Source of the DNA: Luscinia megarhynchos
Lineage: Eukaryota > Chordata > Aves > Passeriformes > Turdidae
DNA length: 64,000 nt
Direction of reading: 5' to 3'
NCBI GenBank assembly: GCA_034336665.1
Contig: CM067591.1
Location: 248,001 to 312,000, forward strand
Under the pieces are notes generated by a model, which saw nothing but the letters and a program-made list of their open reading frames with translations, was not told the DNA's origin and searched no databases. The position numbers were made by a program, and so were the translations under genes. Numbering within the stretch: position 1 is the stretch's first letter; each line of letters starts with the position of its first letter. Shown here in pieces: positions 1 to 12,440 of this stretch.

Positions 1-60
1 GAGCCCGGGGCACTGCCGCCGCCGCCGCTGCTCCCCTTTTATCCGCTACACGGGCTGGGC
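1..60 (-). promoter_or_regulatory. Possible TATA-type promoter at the left edge (minus)
   Basis: The minus strand reads CGGATAAAAGGGGAGCAGC followed by a GCGGCGGCGG stretch toward base 1. If real, its gene lies to the left of the window. Confidence 0.2.
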
Positions 61-148
61 TTGGCCCAAGGGCACAGCGGGGATCGTTTTACTGCCGGGG
101 CTGGGTGTGCCCGGCCGCATTCCCACCCTCCGGCGGCGCGGAGGGGGC

Positions 149-575
149 AGGACGCACCTGGGGGGGACAGAGCACACCTGGGGGGGGATGGGACACATCT
201 GGGGGGGACAGAACACACCTGGGGGGACAGGGCACACCTGGAGTGCACGGGACACATCTGGGGGGGACAGGACACATCTGGAGGGGATGTGACACACCTT
301 GGGGGACAGGACAGACCTGGAGGGGATGGGACACACCTGGAGTGCACGGGACACACCTGGGGGGGACGGGACACACCTGGGGGGACGGGACACATCTGGG
401 GGGGATGGGACACATCTGGAGGGGACAGGATACACCTGGGTGCGACGGGACACACCCGGGGGGGACGGGACATGCCTAGAGGGGACGGGACACGCGTGGA
501 GGGGATGGGACACACCTGGGGGGGACAGGACACATCTGGGTGGACAGGACACACCTGGACGGGACGTGTCCCCTC
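149..575. repeat. GGGACAGGACACACCTGGGGG minisatellite
   Basis: About 20 copies of a 19-22 bp unit (GGGGGACAGGACACATCTGG). Long open frames run through it on both strands because stops are absent from the unit. Confidence 0.92.
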
Positions 576-1299
576 CCGTGTCCCCTCCCGTGTCCCCTCC
601 GTGTCCCGCCCCGCTCTCCGAGCCCCGGGCTCCCCTCCCGCTCCGGCGGGCCCCGCGGCGCTGCAGCGAGCGGGGCACAGGCGATGGACGCACTCGGCTC
701 TGGGTTTGTCCCCTGGGCACGGCCCAAAGCTGATAAAGGGGCCCCGGCGCCAGGTCCTGCCTGTTTAATATAAACCAGGGCACTGTCCGGGGCGCCCGGA
801 GCCTCCCCCGGGGGGACGTGTTTGCACTTCCCTCTCCTGGTAATCCCTCAAATAAATCCCTAAAACTGACGCGGGTTAGGAGCATTGAATCTCACCCAAC
901 ATTTAGCCCGCACCCAGAAGGACAGGATTAAATTCCCGGCTCCACCTTCTGGGTCTCTGCTTAAATTTTGGGTTTCTATGAAGGAAAAGCAGAGAAAAGA
1001 TGGAGTTTCAGGGTTTTCACCGTTTCCAAATAGTCCCAGAGAGCTTCAGCCCCTCGCTATCAGGTCGTAAATTCCCCAGGAGATTTCAAAGTCTGGCCTG
1101 AAAGTGTCACCCTTCAGCTTTTCTGTCCCCAGGGAGACAAGGCAGGCTGCGAACTCAGCTGCTGAAATCCGCCCATCCTGCTGGGGGGAGAGCAGAAGCC
1201 TGGCTGCTGCAGGGAAAGTCTCTTTTCAAAGAGGGAAAAGGGGGAATTCAACCCAGGAGCAGAGAGATGGGAGGACTCCTGCCAGCCCTGCACCTGGCT
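576..1299. other. Intergenic, no gene recognised
   Basis: A C-rich simple stretch (GTGTCCCCTCCC repeats, 560-605), then GC-rich unique sequence with a TATA-like TTTAATATAAACC at about 761, then ordinary unique sequence. No coding similarity seen. Confidence 0.5.
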
Positions 1300-1370
1300 T
1301 GGCTCCCACCACCACGGGCTGGACTCGATGATCCTGCAGGTTCCCACTCTAATTGATTCTGGGACAATAA
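1300..1370 (+). mobile_element. Decayed CR1 3' end
   Basis: GGGCTGGACTCGATGATCCT then GCAGGTTCCCACTCT resembles the GGACTCGATGATCTTTGTGG end of a CR1 subfamily. Confidence 0.5.
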
Positions 1371-1626
1371 AAACAAAGCCCTGAGTGTGAGCCAGGTGTG
1401 ACAGACACGGCCTGGGCTGGGCAGGGCTCTGTCCCTGCAGCCCAGCAGGGAGCACAGCAGTGCCCAGCCTCACACAGCCCCAGGACACGGGGAGGGCAGC
1501 TGGGTGGGGGGCTGAAACACCAAAGCCAGCTCTGGTGTGAGCAGGTTGGATTCCAGCCTGGACCGGCACACGGGGGCTTGTGCACACCAGGAGAGGCACA
1601 GGAGGAGCAGTGCAGGGAGGTGAAAT

Positions 1627-2083
1627 GGTGCAGGCAGGTGAATCCACCGAGGCAGGTGAATCCACCCAGGCAGGTGAATCCATCCAGGGAGGTGAATCCA
1701 TCCAGGGATGTGAATCCATCCAGGGATGTGAATCCACCCAGGCAGGTGAATCTGTCCAGGGATGTGAATCTGTCCAGGGATGTGAATCTGTCCAGGGATG
1801 TGAATCCGTCCCAGGGAGGTGAATCTGTCCAGGAGGTGAATCTGTCCAGGGATGTGAATCCACCCAGGCAGGTGAATCCATCCAGGGAGGTGAATCCACC
1901 CAGGGAGGTGAATCCATCCAGGGAGGTGAATCCACCCAGGGAGGTGAATCCATCCAGGGAGGTGAATCCATCCAGGCAGGTGAATCCATCCAGGGAGGTG
2001 AATCCACCCAGGGAGGTGAATCCATCCAGGGAGGTGAATCCACCCAGGGAGGTGAATCTGTCCAGGGAGGTGAATCCCAACTT
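1627..2083. repeat. 18-bp minisatellite GGTGAATCCATCCAGGGA
   Basis: About 25 copies with a few variants (GATGTGAATC). The unit length is a multiple of three, so open frames of 350-500 codons cross it. Confidence 0.93.
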
Positions 2084-4012
2084 GCCACAAAGGCAACGCT
2101 GCTCCCAGCAGCCTCCAGGAATCCAGTCTGGCACTGGGGCCTGGAGTTCACCCTGGGTTTGGGTGAGGGTGAGCCTGTCTTCATCCCAAGTCCAACTTCC
2201 CTGCACCACGAGCAGTCCAGGTGGGGTCAGGAACCCCATCCCTGCCTGCTGTTCCCAGTTTTTCTGGCTGCCCCCCATGCCAGGTGGGTATTCCCCGTCT
2301 GAGCCCGGGCTGGCAGCTGGGGCAGGGCAGGACGTGGCCAGCAGAGTGTCCCAGGGTTTGTTGTGTTGTCGTGCCATGGCAACCCGGGGTTGTTCCACAA
2401 ACCACCCCGACCGGTAAAATTCCTCCCAGCGCTCGTGAGTGACCCCAGGGCCTGGGGCTGGTGACACCGAGCTCACTTCTGGCGTTTTGGGGAGGTGATT
2501 TCCCTGCCTGCCATGCTGGGAGTCACATCCCCCCAGCCCTGCACACCCGGGACTGGCTCTGACACTCCCAGGGCAGCCAAACCCCACAAACGACCAATTC
2601 CTGCATGAATCCTTGGGAAAACAAGCCAGGCTTGCCATTCCAGCTGGAAAGTGCCCAAAAAGGTGTTTAACAAAATCAAATATTGTCATTGAAGAGGAAA
2701 AACCTTTGCAGGTGAGTGAAATTGTGTGTTGGGAATGTGTTCTCGTGGGGTTTCCAGGGGATCCCTCCCTCTGCCTGCCTGGATTTCCGTGTTTGCATTG
2801 AAAGCTTCTGGGAGCAGCCACAGGCCCTGTGTGCACAGCCCTGCTGGGGGCTCTGGCCCTGGATCCCACCCCTGTTGTCCCACCTCACGGGCTCTGCACA
2901 GGGAATTTGGGCTGGGATCAGTCTCCAGCTCAGGGAGGCTCTGGGTGCTGGAAAACTCCTGGATGGGGCTCTGAGGTTGGAAAAGTCCCCCCAGATCAGG
3001 GAGCCCAGCGGTGGCCAGCCCCCACCACAGCTCAATTCCTTGGATGCCTCCAGGGATGGGGACTCCACCACGGCAGTGCCTGACCATCCTGTCCACGGAA
3101 AATTCCTCGTGGTGCCCAAAGAAATCCTCCTGATGGGCAATGGCACTGCTCTAGTTCCTGCCGAACCCACCCAAAATCAGCCCTTTTCCAAGGTGCTGGA
3201 GATCTCCCCACGCTGCCAGGCCAGATCCCCCTTCCAGGACCAAGCAGCCACATTAACCACAGTGTCCAGCTCGTCACAATTCCTGGGCAGACTGCTCAGA
3301 GGGGTCCCAGAGGAGGGGGGGCTGATGCCCAGGACCCAGCTGAGGGCATTCCCAGCTGGATGCACACATTACGGGGTGGGGTGGCCGTTTATCAGGGTTT
3401 TATGGTCCCAGCCCCATTTCCTGTGTCGCCAGCCATAAAGCGAAGGAGTGACGCAGCTCCAGCCCAGAGCTCCAGACTGGGAGTGCCCTCCCCAGCCTGG
3501 CAACAGCTGCTGATCCCCAGGGATCTTCTGTTCCAAAGGTCCTCCCTCCCTCCCTCCAGCACCCAGGCCCTGTTGTCCCCCCGTGCTGGATCTCTCACCG
3601 TGCCTGGTTCTGTTTTCTGCCCCTGCACCATTCCTGTGATCCCCCCTCGGATGGGAATCATGGACTGGTTTGGGCTGGGAGGGACCTCGGGGCGTGTCCA
3701 GTGCAATCCCCTGGCAGGGACAGGGACAGGGACAGACAGGACACTTTCCCCATCCCAGTGCCACCCTCTGAGCCCCATCCCACACCAGCTGACCGGGCTG
3801 AACCCTCCCATCCCGTGAGGAATGAACCCCTGCCATGGCCTCTCCCTGCTCCCGTGCCCTTGGCAGAGCCCAGTGTGTTGTTCAGGCTGCACCTTCACAC
3901 CTGCAAGCTGCATTTTCCTCCCCACTGCTCCAGCCCTGCACGGGGGCAGGAATCAGGGCTCTGCCAGGGGCTGCCAGGTCACCCCAACTGCCCCAGGTGA
4001 CTGCTCATGCAG
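2084..4012. other. Intergenic, no gene recognised
   Basis: Unique GC-rich sequence with a decayed CR1-like stretch at about 2975-3110 (GGTTGGAAAAGTCCCCCCAG, GATGGGGACTCCACCACGGC) and the CR1 end at 3655. Open frames here lack recognisable domains. Confidence 0.5.
3655..3745 (-). mobile_element. CR1 LINE 3' end (reverse), short
   Basis: TCATGGACTGGTTTGGGCTG then GGAGGGACCTCGGGGC, passing into a CAGGGA simple repeat. Confidence 0.7.
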
Positions 4013-4235
4013 GTAACTCCTCATCCAGGGATTCCTCATCCAGGGATTCCTCATCCAGGTAACTCCTCATCCAGGTAACTCCTTATCCAGGTAAATCCTC
4101 ATGCAGGTAACTCCTCATCCAGGCATTCCTCATCCAGGCATTCCTCATCCAGGGATTCCTCATCCAGGTAACTCCTTATCCAGGTAATTCCTCATCCAGG
4201 CATTCCTCATCCAAGGATTTCTCATCCAGGCAACT
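4013..4235. repeat. CCTCATCCAGGTAACT minisatellite
   Basis: About 14 units of 16-17 bp in two forms, CTCATCCAGGTAACTC and CTCATCCAGGGATTCC. Confidence 0.9.
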
Positions 4236-5067
4236 CTTCATCCCAGGATTTGGGATTTTGGGACTGGGCGGATTTTGGGGTGTCCTGCACAGAGACAGGA
4301 GTTGGAATCAATGATCCCCTGGCTCCCTTCTGTCTCAGGCTTTTCCACGGCTCTGTGAACAACCTGGACCCCCCAGGATTGCTCCTGCTGGAATCCCCCC
4401 ACCCCTTCCAGGGGCTCAGTGCAGGGATGGGGCTGCCCCTGCCCCATGCAGGGAGCCCAAATTCCCCCTGGCCTCTCTGCCAAGGAGCTTTTCCACCCCC
4501 ACTGCTCTGCCACTGCCCCCTGGACACCCCAGGGAGCCCAGCCCAGACTGGGCTCCTTCCCAGGGATATTCCAGGGACAGGGAACGTGGCCTGACACACG
4601 GGGAAGGTGTCCCAGCATCCCAGCTGTGCACTTTCCCCCTCTCCAGCTCATTGGACAAGGGCCTGAAGCTGTTTTATTCCCCTCTCCCCCAAATTACAAG
4701 ACCTTGTGATTACAAGAAAACCTGAAGGAATACGGATAAATATAGTTATAATTATGGATAATCACCATCACCTGGATAATTTCAACATGAAAGTTGAGAG
4801 TCCCTCCCACAGCCCAAGCTTTAAAGGAAAAACAAACAAACAAATTAAGTTCTCAGTGCTGGGGTGAAACTGCTGGGAATGCTGGGCTCAGTTATGCTGG
4901 AAAAGACACATCTCAGCAGAGGATGGAAAACTCCTGATCTCCTCACGAAATTCCAGCTGACCTCGGAGTCTCTTGGTCTGCTCAGGTTCCACAGCTGATC
5001 TGGTGGAAACTGCAAATCGTCCCAGGGACAGAGCAGAGTCCAGACACCCCGAGCTACAGGCACAGAA

Positions 5068-5345
5068 CCCCAGTGGGAGCCCAGGGTGCACCCCTGGCCT
5101 CCCTTGGGGGTCTCAAACCCCCCTGGGAGGGTACCAAAGACCCCTGAGTGAGACCCTGGTGTCTCAGGCGCTGAATTCAAACCCCTGGGGGAAATCACCA
5201 GCACAGAGGGAATGGAAACAAGCCACCAAAATCAGTAAAGTGTAAATTAGGTTGTTAGAACGTAGGTAAATAGACTTTTGGGAATGTTTGTGATAAGGGA
5301 CACGTGGCCAAGATGGAGAATTTGGGGTGTGGATATCCCAAAAAA
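5068..5345. mobile_element. Dispersed repeat, copy A
   Basis: Runs from GGGAGCCCAGGGTGCACCCC to GAGAATTTGGGGTGTGGAT and matches 9508-9765 nearly base for base over about 260 bases. Likely an LTR or other transposon fragment; the family is not recognised. Confidence 0.55.
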
Positions 5346-6491
5346 CTCTCCTTCCTCTCCTGGGCAGAGTCAATGGCACGGAGCCACTTTCCACCAGTGC
5401 ATCCCATTCCCAAATCCAGGAAAGATTAAGGTCTCAGCTCCCCCAAAACACTCAGCTGCCACCAGCAGCCATCCCAGCTCTGTGCAGCCCTTGGCAAAGG
5501 GCAGGGTGGGCAAGGCTCGGGCTCTGAGCTCCCACAGGGCCCAGCAGGATCCTCACCCCGGGGACAGAGCTGCTCCTCACCCTCTGCCGCCTGAGGGAAC
5601 CCCAGGATCTTGGGCAAAACCACAGCAAATGTCCTAAGGGAGAAAAATTACATGGAAAAGGAAGTTGGAGATAAGCTGCTGTGCAGGAAGGGCACGGGAG
5701 AGGCAGGAGGAGAACAGCCCTGTCCCCACACACCGGGGGACACGTCACCAGCACGTGGCTCCAAGAATTCCTTGGAATCGCGCAAAAACTCTCTAATTTT
5801 CAGGGAAAACTCCTCCTCAGGACCAGCCAGAATTCCAGAGGTGCAGCCCCGTGTCCAGGAGGAAAGTGCTGACCCAGGGCTTTGTTTCCCACGTGCAGCC
5901 TCAGGGATTTGAGATCTCTGACTGGTCACAGTGCGAGGCTGAAGGACCTTCCAGAACAGCTCCAAGTGAGAGCCCAGACCCGGTTTGGGGCAGGAGGAGC
6001 AGGAGAGCAGAGGGGCTGGGGGAAGGAGCAGAGCTCCCACCCCGTGAGTCACTGGAGACACGGGAGCAGAGCAAACAAAGAACATTTTACGAGGATTTTA
6101 CAGCTGGTGTAATCCCTGAGTTTTCCCTGCCTCGGGGGCCAGCCCGAGGTTCTGCTGCAGCAACAGAACGAGGGAGAACCGAGCTCCCAAATCTGGGATT
6201 TTGGCTTTCCCTCGGTGAGGGATTTTATCCCAGCAGCAGGAGCTGCTCCAGGGCCAGGCTGAACCCCGAGACTACAGAGCTGGAAGCTTCCAGAAGGGAG
6301 GTGCCGCTGCCTCCTGTGCTCTGCTTTTAGTGGGGTGCAGAGCTGGAACAGGAAGGACAGCGGGAGCAAAGGGCAGCACTGGGGCTCCTGAGCCCAGCCC
6401 TGGCGCGGAGGGAGCAGAGGGTGGGGCCGTCTGTCTGTCCGTCTGTCTGTCTCAGGCCCCTCCTAATCAATGCTCAGCGCTGACAACAGTA

Positions 6492-6511
6492 ATTACAATT
6501 ATAATTGTAAT
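6492..6511. promoter_or_regulatory. Perfect 20-bp AT-only-core palindrome with homeodomain-type sites
   Basis: ATTACAATTATAATTGTAAT equals its own reverse complement and sits inside a GTAATTA...TGATAATC context. Four ATTA/TAAT cores are present. It lies as an AT island in GC-rich sequence. A regulatory role is inferred. Confidence 0.4.
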
Positions 6512-6722
6512 GATAATCGCCTGGGACCCGCCCACACTGCTGAGGCCAGGGATGCGCCCTGGGAGGGGAGGGATGAGCAGGTCCAGCACTCCCCGGAGCA
6601 GGGGCCACACCTGGAGCCACACCTGGAATGGGCCGGGAGAGCAGCTCCTTGTCCCGGGCCTTTACTGAAAACCAGCTCTGGGCGGGCCCAGGGGTCCCAG
6701 CGCTGCTGCTGCTCCTGATGGA

Positions 6723-6762
6723 GGAGCCGGAGGAGGAGGAGGAGGAGGAGGAGGAGGAGAAG
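6723..6762. repeat. (GGA)n trinucleotide tract
   Basis: About twelve near-continuous GGA or GGAG units. Confidence 0.85.
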
Positions 6763-7321
6763 AGTTCAGCTCTGCTGAGCAGCAGCGTGGGGCTTGCATC
6801 CCTGTGAGACATTTGGTGACACCAGGGGTGTCACTTGGCCAAGCGCTGCTCAGTCACGGTGACAAGGTGAAAAAGATCTGGTTGGTGACTTCATCTTCTT
6901 CACTGTTTCCTCAACCTGGCAGCACCATTTTTTTAGTCTTAGGTGTTACACTGGCTCTTGGTTTTTTGGGGTTTTTGCCACTCAGTGGTATCCCATGAGC
7001 ACTTGCAGTCACACGTCATTTTGGAGGGGACAGTGGATACGAGATACTGCAAAAGGGAAGGACAAACAGCCGGCAGCATTAACAATCTACAAAGACATGA
7101 AATATTAACAACAAGCAGTCAACACAAACATCAATTACAGTCAGCTGGGCGGGCACACATTAACACAAACATCAACAACAACTGGGGAGACACCTTGTAG
7201 GGAAAAAGTTGCATCTGGGAATTTTATTCCCCACACCCAGCTGCACCCCAAACCCAGCTGCAGCCTCCAGCCCCACTTGTGGCACTTCCCAGCTCCCACG
7301 GGAGGAGAGAGGCTCAGCAGG

Positions 7322-7992
7322 GCAAGGAGAAGGGCAGACCCGTGCCAGGACAAAGGGCAGACCGGTGCCAGGACAAAGGGCAGACCCCTGCCAGGACAAA
7401 GGGCAGACCCGTGCCAGGACAAAGGGCAGACCCGTGCCACGGCACAAAGAGCAGACCCGTGCCAGGACAAAGAGCAGACCAGTGCCAGGACAAAGGGCAG
7501 ACCCCGTGCCAGGACAAAGGGCAGACCCGTGCCAGTGCCAGGACAAAGGGCAGACCCGTGCCAGGACAAAGGGCAGACCCCTGCCAGCACAAAGAGCAGA
7601 CCCGTGCCAGGACAAAGGGCAGACCCGTGCCAGGACAAAGAGCAGACCCGTGCCAGGACAAAGGGCAGACCCGTGCCAGGACAAAGAGCAGACCCGTGCC
7701 AGTGCCAGGACAAAGAGCAGACCCGTGCCAGGACAAAGAGCAGACCAGTGCCAGGACAAAGAGCAGACCCGTGCCAGGACAAAGGGCAGACCCGTGCCAG
7801 TGCCAGGACAAAGAGCAGACCCGTGCCAGGACAAGGGGCAGACCCGTGCCAGCACAAAGGGCAGACCCCTGCCAGGACAAAGGGCAGACCCCTGCCAGGA
7901 CAAAGAGCAGACCCGTGCCAGTGCCAGGACAAAGGGCAGACCCGTGCCAGGACAAAGGGCAGACCAGTGCCAGTGCCAGGACAAAGAGCAGC
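7322..7992. repeat. 23-bp minisatellite CAGACCCGTGCCAGGACAAAGGG
   Basis: About 28 copies of CAGACCCGTGCCAGGACAAA plus G(G/A)G, with occasional CCAGTG insertions. Confidence 0.93.
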
Positions 7993-8469
7993 TCTCGTGA
8001 TGCCCAGAGCAGCCGGGGCTGCCCTCGTCCCGGGCAGTGCCCAAGGCCAGGCTGGCCAGGGCTGGGACGGGGACACTGGATGGGCTCTCATGTCCTTCCC
8101 ACCCCCACACTCCACAATTCCATCTGAGGATGGTTCCCTCCTGCACTCCAGAGCTCCTCAGGGCAGGGAAGAGCTTCAGCCACCCAAAACGGGGTAGAAC
8201 AGCCCCTCCAAGGCAGGATGAGCTCCTGGCTGGAGAGCTCTGGGTGTGACTCAGCACCTCAGAATCTGAGCCCAGGAGTCACAGCTCGGGGTGACTCAGC
8301 CCTGGCCCCCGATTTTACAGGGATGGCGGGGTGGCCCTGGCACACGTCACACAGTCACACACGTGGGACAGCCACGGCCTCGAGCCGCGCCAGGGGCAGC
8401 AGAGCAGGAGGAGGTTCCTGCCTCAGCCCTCGGCATCCCGGGTGTGGCAGCCCAGAGCAGCGCTCCGGC

Positions 8470-8548
8470 CGCCTTGGGGGTCTCAAAACCCCCTGGCGAG
8501 GGTCTCAGAGACCCCTGAGTGAGACCCTGGTGTCCCAGGTGCTGAGCT
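8470..8548. mobile_element. Dispersed repeat, partial copy C
   Basis: Only the middle of the element is kept: CCTTGGGGGTCTCAAAACCC through AGACCCCTGAGTGAGACCCT to GGTGTCCCAGGTGCTGA. Confidence 0.5.
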
Positions 8549-8904
8549 CGTTCCCCACGCAGCTCCTGCCTCCAGCACCATCCCCTCTCCCACCCGCAGC
8601 ACCCTCTGCTCCCAGCCTGTGCATGAGCCCACACCCCCACGGGGAAAACACACACCCTAAAGTTCCTGCTGCTGCACAGAGTTTGGGAGAGAGGCCACTG
8701 GGATTGCTCTGACCACAAATCCCCAAACTGGGGATGTCCCTGCAATTCCAGGTGCAAACATCCTCCTCTGTCACTGGGATGTCTCAGGCCCTTTTTTATC
8801 CCCAAAAACCCTGATCCCAGCGTACTGAACGCTCAGAACCTGGGAGCTGGCTCCTAAACCTCTCACAGCCCCGAAGAGCCAGAGGCTCCCAGAGCCCAGA
8901 GTGT

Positions 8905-9345
8905 GGGCACTGCTGGAGGCAAAAGCTGCCAGGCCTTCTTCTCAAGCTCCAAGTATTTTCTCAGGCCATGAAACTTTCCTCAGCCCCAGCTAGGATTTTT
9001 CCCAAGCTAGAGGTTCCTTCTTTATAGTAAACACAAGAGAAAGAATCACAGCAGAGATAAACACCTGCAGGTCCCTGGGAAAGCCAGGGGAGAAGAGGTG
9101 TCTCTGTCTCTGACCAGTGACCTGTTTGTGTTTTGTTTTGCACAAACTGCCTTATTTAAGGCAGTGGCTTCTTTTAATAAACTGCTCTTTCTTGCTCTTT
9201 CTGCACCAAGTAAGAAAGTGTCTTCTTGCTGTTTTTTCGCTGCTCTGTGATCCTTTTCACAGCAACACCAGAGCAGCAGCTCCTTCTTTGTGCTCCAGAC
9301 CTGGGAGTGACACCCAGAGCAAACAAAAGCCTCATTAAAGTGACA
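8905..9345 (+). mobile_element. LTR-like repeat, copy 1
   Basis: About 440 bases closely matched by 37585-37945. It contains TTATTTAAGG and, about 20 bases on, AATAAA (9176-9181) followed by a T-rich stretch, an LTR-like arrangement. No internal retroviral sequence is present. Confidence 0.6.
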
Positions 9346-9504
9346 CAAGAGCCCGTCTGAAGAGAATTAAGTCATTTGCTCCGGTGGGGATTGGGAAACA
9401 CCAAGCTGGAAATCCTCCCTGCTCTCATTCCTGCTCTTTTTATCAGCGGGATGTTGGGAAAGGAGGAGCTGTTTGCCAAAGTAACAGGACTGGGTGTTGG
9501 ACAG

Positions 9505-9765
9505 TGTGGGAGCCCAGGGTGCACCCCTGGCCTCCTTGGGGGTCTCAAACCCCCCTGGGAGGGTCCCAAAGACCCCTGAGTGAGACCCTGGTGTCTCAGG
9601 CACTGAATTCAAACCCCTGGGGGAAATTACCAGCAGAGAGGGAATGGAAACAAGCCACCAAAATCAGTAAAGTGTAAATTAGGTTGTTAGAACGTAGATA
9701 AATAGACTTTTGGGGATGTTTGTGATAAGGGACACGTGGCCAAGATGGAGAATTTGGGGTGTGGA
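9505..9765. mobile_element. Dispersed repeat, copy B
   Basis: The second copy of the element at 5068-5345. It lies about 160 bases after LTR-like copy 1, so the two families may be parts of one composite element. Confidence 0.55.
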
Positions 9766-11621
9766 TCCTCTTCCTCCTTCTTCTCCGTGCCATCCATGCT
9801 GGGTGACATGCTGGCACTGTCACATTGGATGGGGACACGGCTGGGGTGTTTAACAAGACTGGATTGTGCTGGAGAATTGTTACAAACATTCAGCAGGTAA
9901 TTCAGACTGTGTGAGATCAGCCCTGCCCTCAGCAGGCAGATCCCATCCTGGGTGCCCGGCTGGGCAGAGCTGTGAGCCGGGCAGAGTTCCTGAGACAAGG
10001 AACAATCAACAACCCTTGGAGCCTCTGAAAAACCATCTCCTGCAATCTCTCATCGGGGCCTGGGGAAAAACCAGGATTTGAACCAGTGCCTGCCCTCCCG
10101 AGGTTGTCTCGGGGCTGAGGGGACACCTCGGGCAGAGACATTTGGCGTCCCTGGGCGGGCAGAGACAGACGGACTGGGAACCCCCGGGCTCAGCCCAGAG
10201 ACGATGGACGAAGAGAGAGCTGGAGATTCATGGATGGTTTGGGTTGGAAGGGACATTAAACCCACCCAGTGCCACGGCAGGGACACCTCCAAGCCCCAGT
10301 GTCCAGCCTGGCCTTGGGCACGGCAGGGAAGGGGCCGCTGGGGAGGGAACAGAAAAGTTTTATGAGTGCTTAGCAAGTAGTTTTGAAACAATAAATGAAA
10401 CAAAAATGTTGGCACGCTTCGACATTGATGCGTCCAACCAACAATCAACCCCCCAAAAGGGGCACCCACCGCTCACCCGGGAATCACTCCTGGATTTGGG
10501 GCCGTTTTCGGTGAGAAGAGAGGGTTTGGAGATGGGGCAGAGCCCCCTCAGCACCCGCAGCGCGGGCACGGGGAGGGGGCTCTGCTCAGGTGAGACCCCC
10601 CTGCCGGGGCGGCACCGAGGGGCTGTGACATCCCCTCCCTCTCCAGGTGTCGCCGTGTTTGATCCCCCCGGAGCTGGGGCACAGCCAGGACCACCCAGCC
10701 CGGCAGCACCCCGGCTTTAATCCTCCTTCGGGAGTTTTTTTCAACACCTGAAGTTTCCTGGAAGCTCCGCGAGCCGAAGCTCGGCTGCCAGGGAAGGTTG
10801 GTGGGAGTGGAGCTGCCCTGGGCAGGTCCCAGCCCCGCGGGACATTCCTGGGCTCTGACGCCGGCTTGGGGCGAGTTTCACCCAGAAATCACAGAGAGCC
10901 TGGTCTGGGATTCCAGAGGAAAGCAGGGAAGGGATGTGGATGGCGCCAGGCAGGCACAGAAAGCAAGGAAAGGAGGAGGGGGAGAGGGAACGGGACACGA
11001 GGAGGGGGGAGCAGGTGAAGGTGAGGAGGAACGATGGAGTGGGAGCAGGAGCAGGGAGGGAGGAATGATGGAGTGGGAGAAGGAGCAGGGAGGGAAAGGA
11101 GCGGGGAGGCGGCAGAGCCGCCCCGGGCACCCCAAACAGCACGGACAGCCGGTCTGGCACCGAGCAAGGGCTGCAGTGTCCCCTCCTGTCCCTGCAGTGT
11201 CCCCTCCGTGCCACCCCCTGTCCCTGCAGTGTCCCCCACCCCACCCTGTGCCCACCTGGGGCTCCCCAGTGTCCCTCGAGTGCCACGGACCCCCTGTCCC
11301 CCTGTCCCACCCTGGACACGTCCCCAGGCAGAGGGACCTGCGGGAGAGGGAGCAGAGCAGCGCTGGGGGAAGGGCACCCCAACCCCCGACCCAAACTGGG
11401 CAGTGCCCAGTGCGCAACTGGAGCTCCCAGCCCGGCCCCGGCCGAGCAGGAAGCGCCTGCCCCGCCCCGCCCGGGGCCGGCGGCCAAACCGAGCAAACAG
11501 CCCGGGCCGCGCATCTCACACAATAAATCCTCTTCTTCTGTTTCTTTAAACCTGAGCTGACCTCGGGGGAGCTTCGGCAGCAGAACAGGAGCTGCTCTGC
11601 CCTGTCCCATCCATGGCCACA
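9766..11621. other. Intergenic, no gene recognised
   Basis: One CR1 end, then GC-rich unique sequence with a purine-rich stretch (10960-11110) and CTGCAGTGTCCCC repeats (11175-11250). An AATAAA at 11522 (+) has no gene in front of it that I can identify. Confidence 0.5.
10225..10335 (-). mobile_element. CR1 LINE 3' end (reverse)
   Basis: GGTTTGGGTTGGAAGGGACA then GTCCAGCCTGGCCTTGGGCA. Confidence 0.85.
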
Positions 11622-12352
11622 GCCCTGGCCATTCCCTGTCCCACCCAGGACATTCCCTGTCCCCCTCTGGCCATCCCTGTCCCACCCTGGCCATTCCCTG
11701 TCCCCCTTTGGCCATTCCCTCTCCCCCTCTGGCCATTCCCTGTCCCACCCAGGACATTCCCTGTCCCCCTCTGGCCATTCCCTGTCCCACCCGGGACATT
11801 CCCTGTCCCCCTCTGGCCATTCCCTCTCCCCCTCTGGCCATTCCCTGTCCCACAGCCCTGGTCACTCCCTGTCCCACCCTGGTCACTCCCTGTCCCACCC
11901 AGGACATTCCCTGTCCTACCCTGGCCATCCCCTGTCCCACCCTGGCCATCCCTGTCCCACCCTGGCCATTCCCTGTCCCACTCTGGCCATCCCTGTCCCA
12001 CCCAGGACATTCCCTGTCCCCCTCTGGCCACTCCCTGTCCCCCTCTGCCCATTCCTGTCCCCCTCTCCCCATTCCCTGTCCCACCCTGGCCATTCCCTGT
12101 CCCCCTCTGGCCATCCCTGTCCCACAGCTCTGCCCATTCCCTGTCCCCCTCTGGCCATTCCCTGTCCCACCCTGGACATTCCCTGTCCCACCCTGGACAT
12201 TCCCTGTCCCACCCTGGCCATTCCCTGTCCCCCTCTGGCCATTCCTGTCCCCCTCTGGCCATTCCCTGTCCCACTCTGGCCATTCCCTGTCCCACCCAGG
12301 ACATTCCCTGTCCCCCTCTGGCCATCCCTGTCCCCCTCTCCCCATTCCCTGT
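11622..12352. repeat. 21-bp minisatellite CCATTCCCTGTCCCCCTCTGG
   Basis: About 35 copies of CCATTCCCTGTCCCACCCTG plus G or related CCCCCTCTGG variants. A minus-strand frame of more than 550 codons runs through it. Confidence 0.93.
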
Positions 12353-12384
12353 CTTGGGACTTGGGCCCATCTCCAGCATCCAGT

Positions 12385-12440
12385 AATGGAATGGTTTGGG
12401 TGGGAAGGGGCCTCAGAGCTCATCCCATTCTGGAGCAGAG
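12385..12440 (-). mobile_element. CR1 LINE 3' end (reverse), short
   Basis: ATGGAATGGTTTGGGTGGGA then GGGGCCTCAGAGCTCATCCC. Confidence 0.7.

Noticed and set aside
1114..2869. Several 200-500 codon frames with PPWMDS, FTSLDG or HLPGWI repeats
   Set aside because: All are translations of the 18-bp minisatellite at 1627-2083 in different frames.
11522..11527. AATAAA as the end of a plus-strand gene
   Set aside because: No exon or splice structure can be recognised upstream between 9.8 and 11.5 kb.
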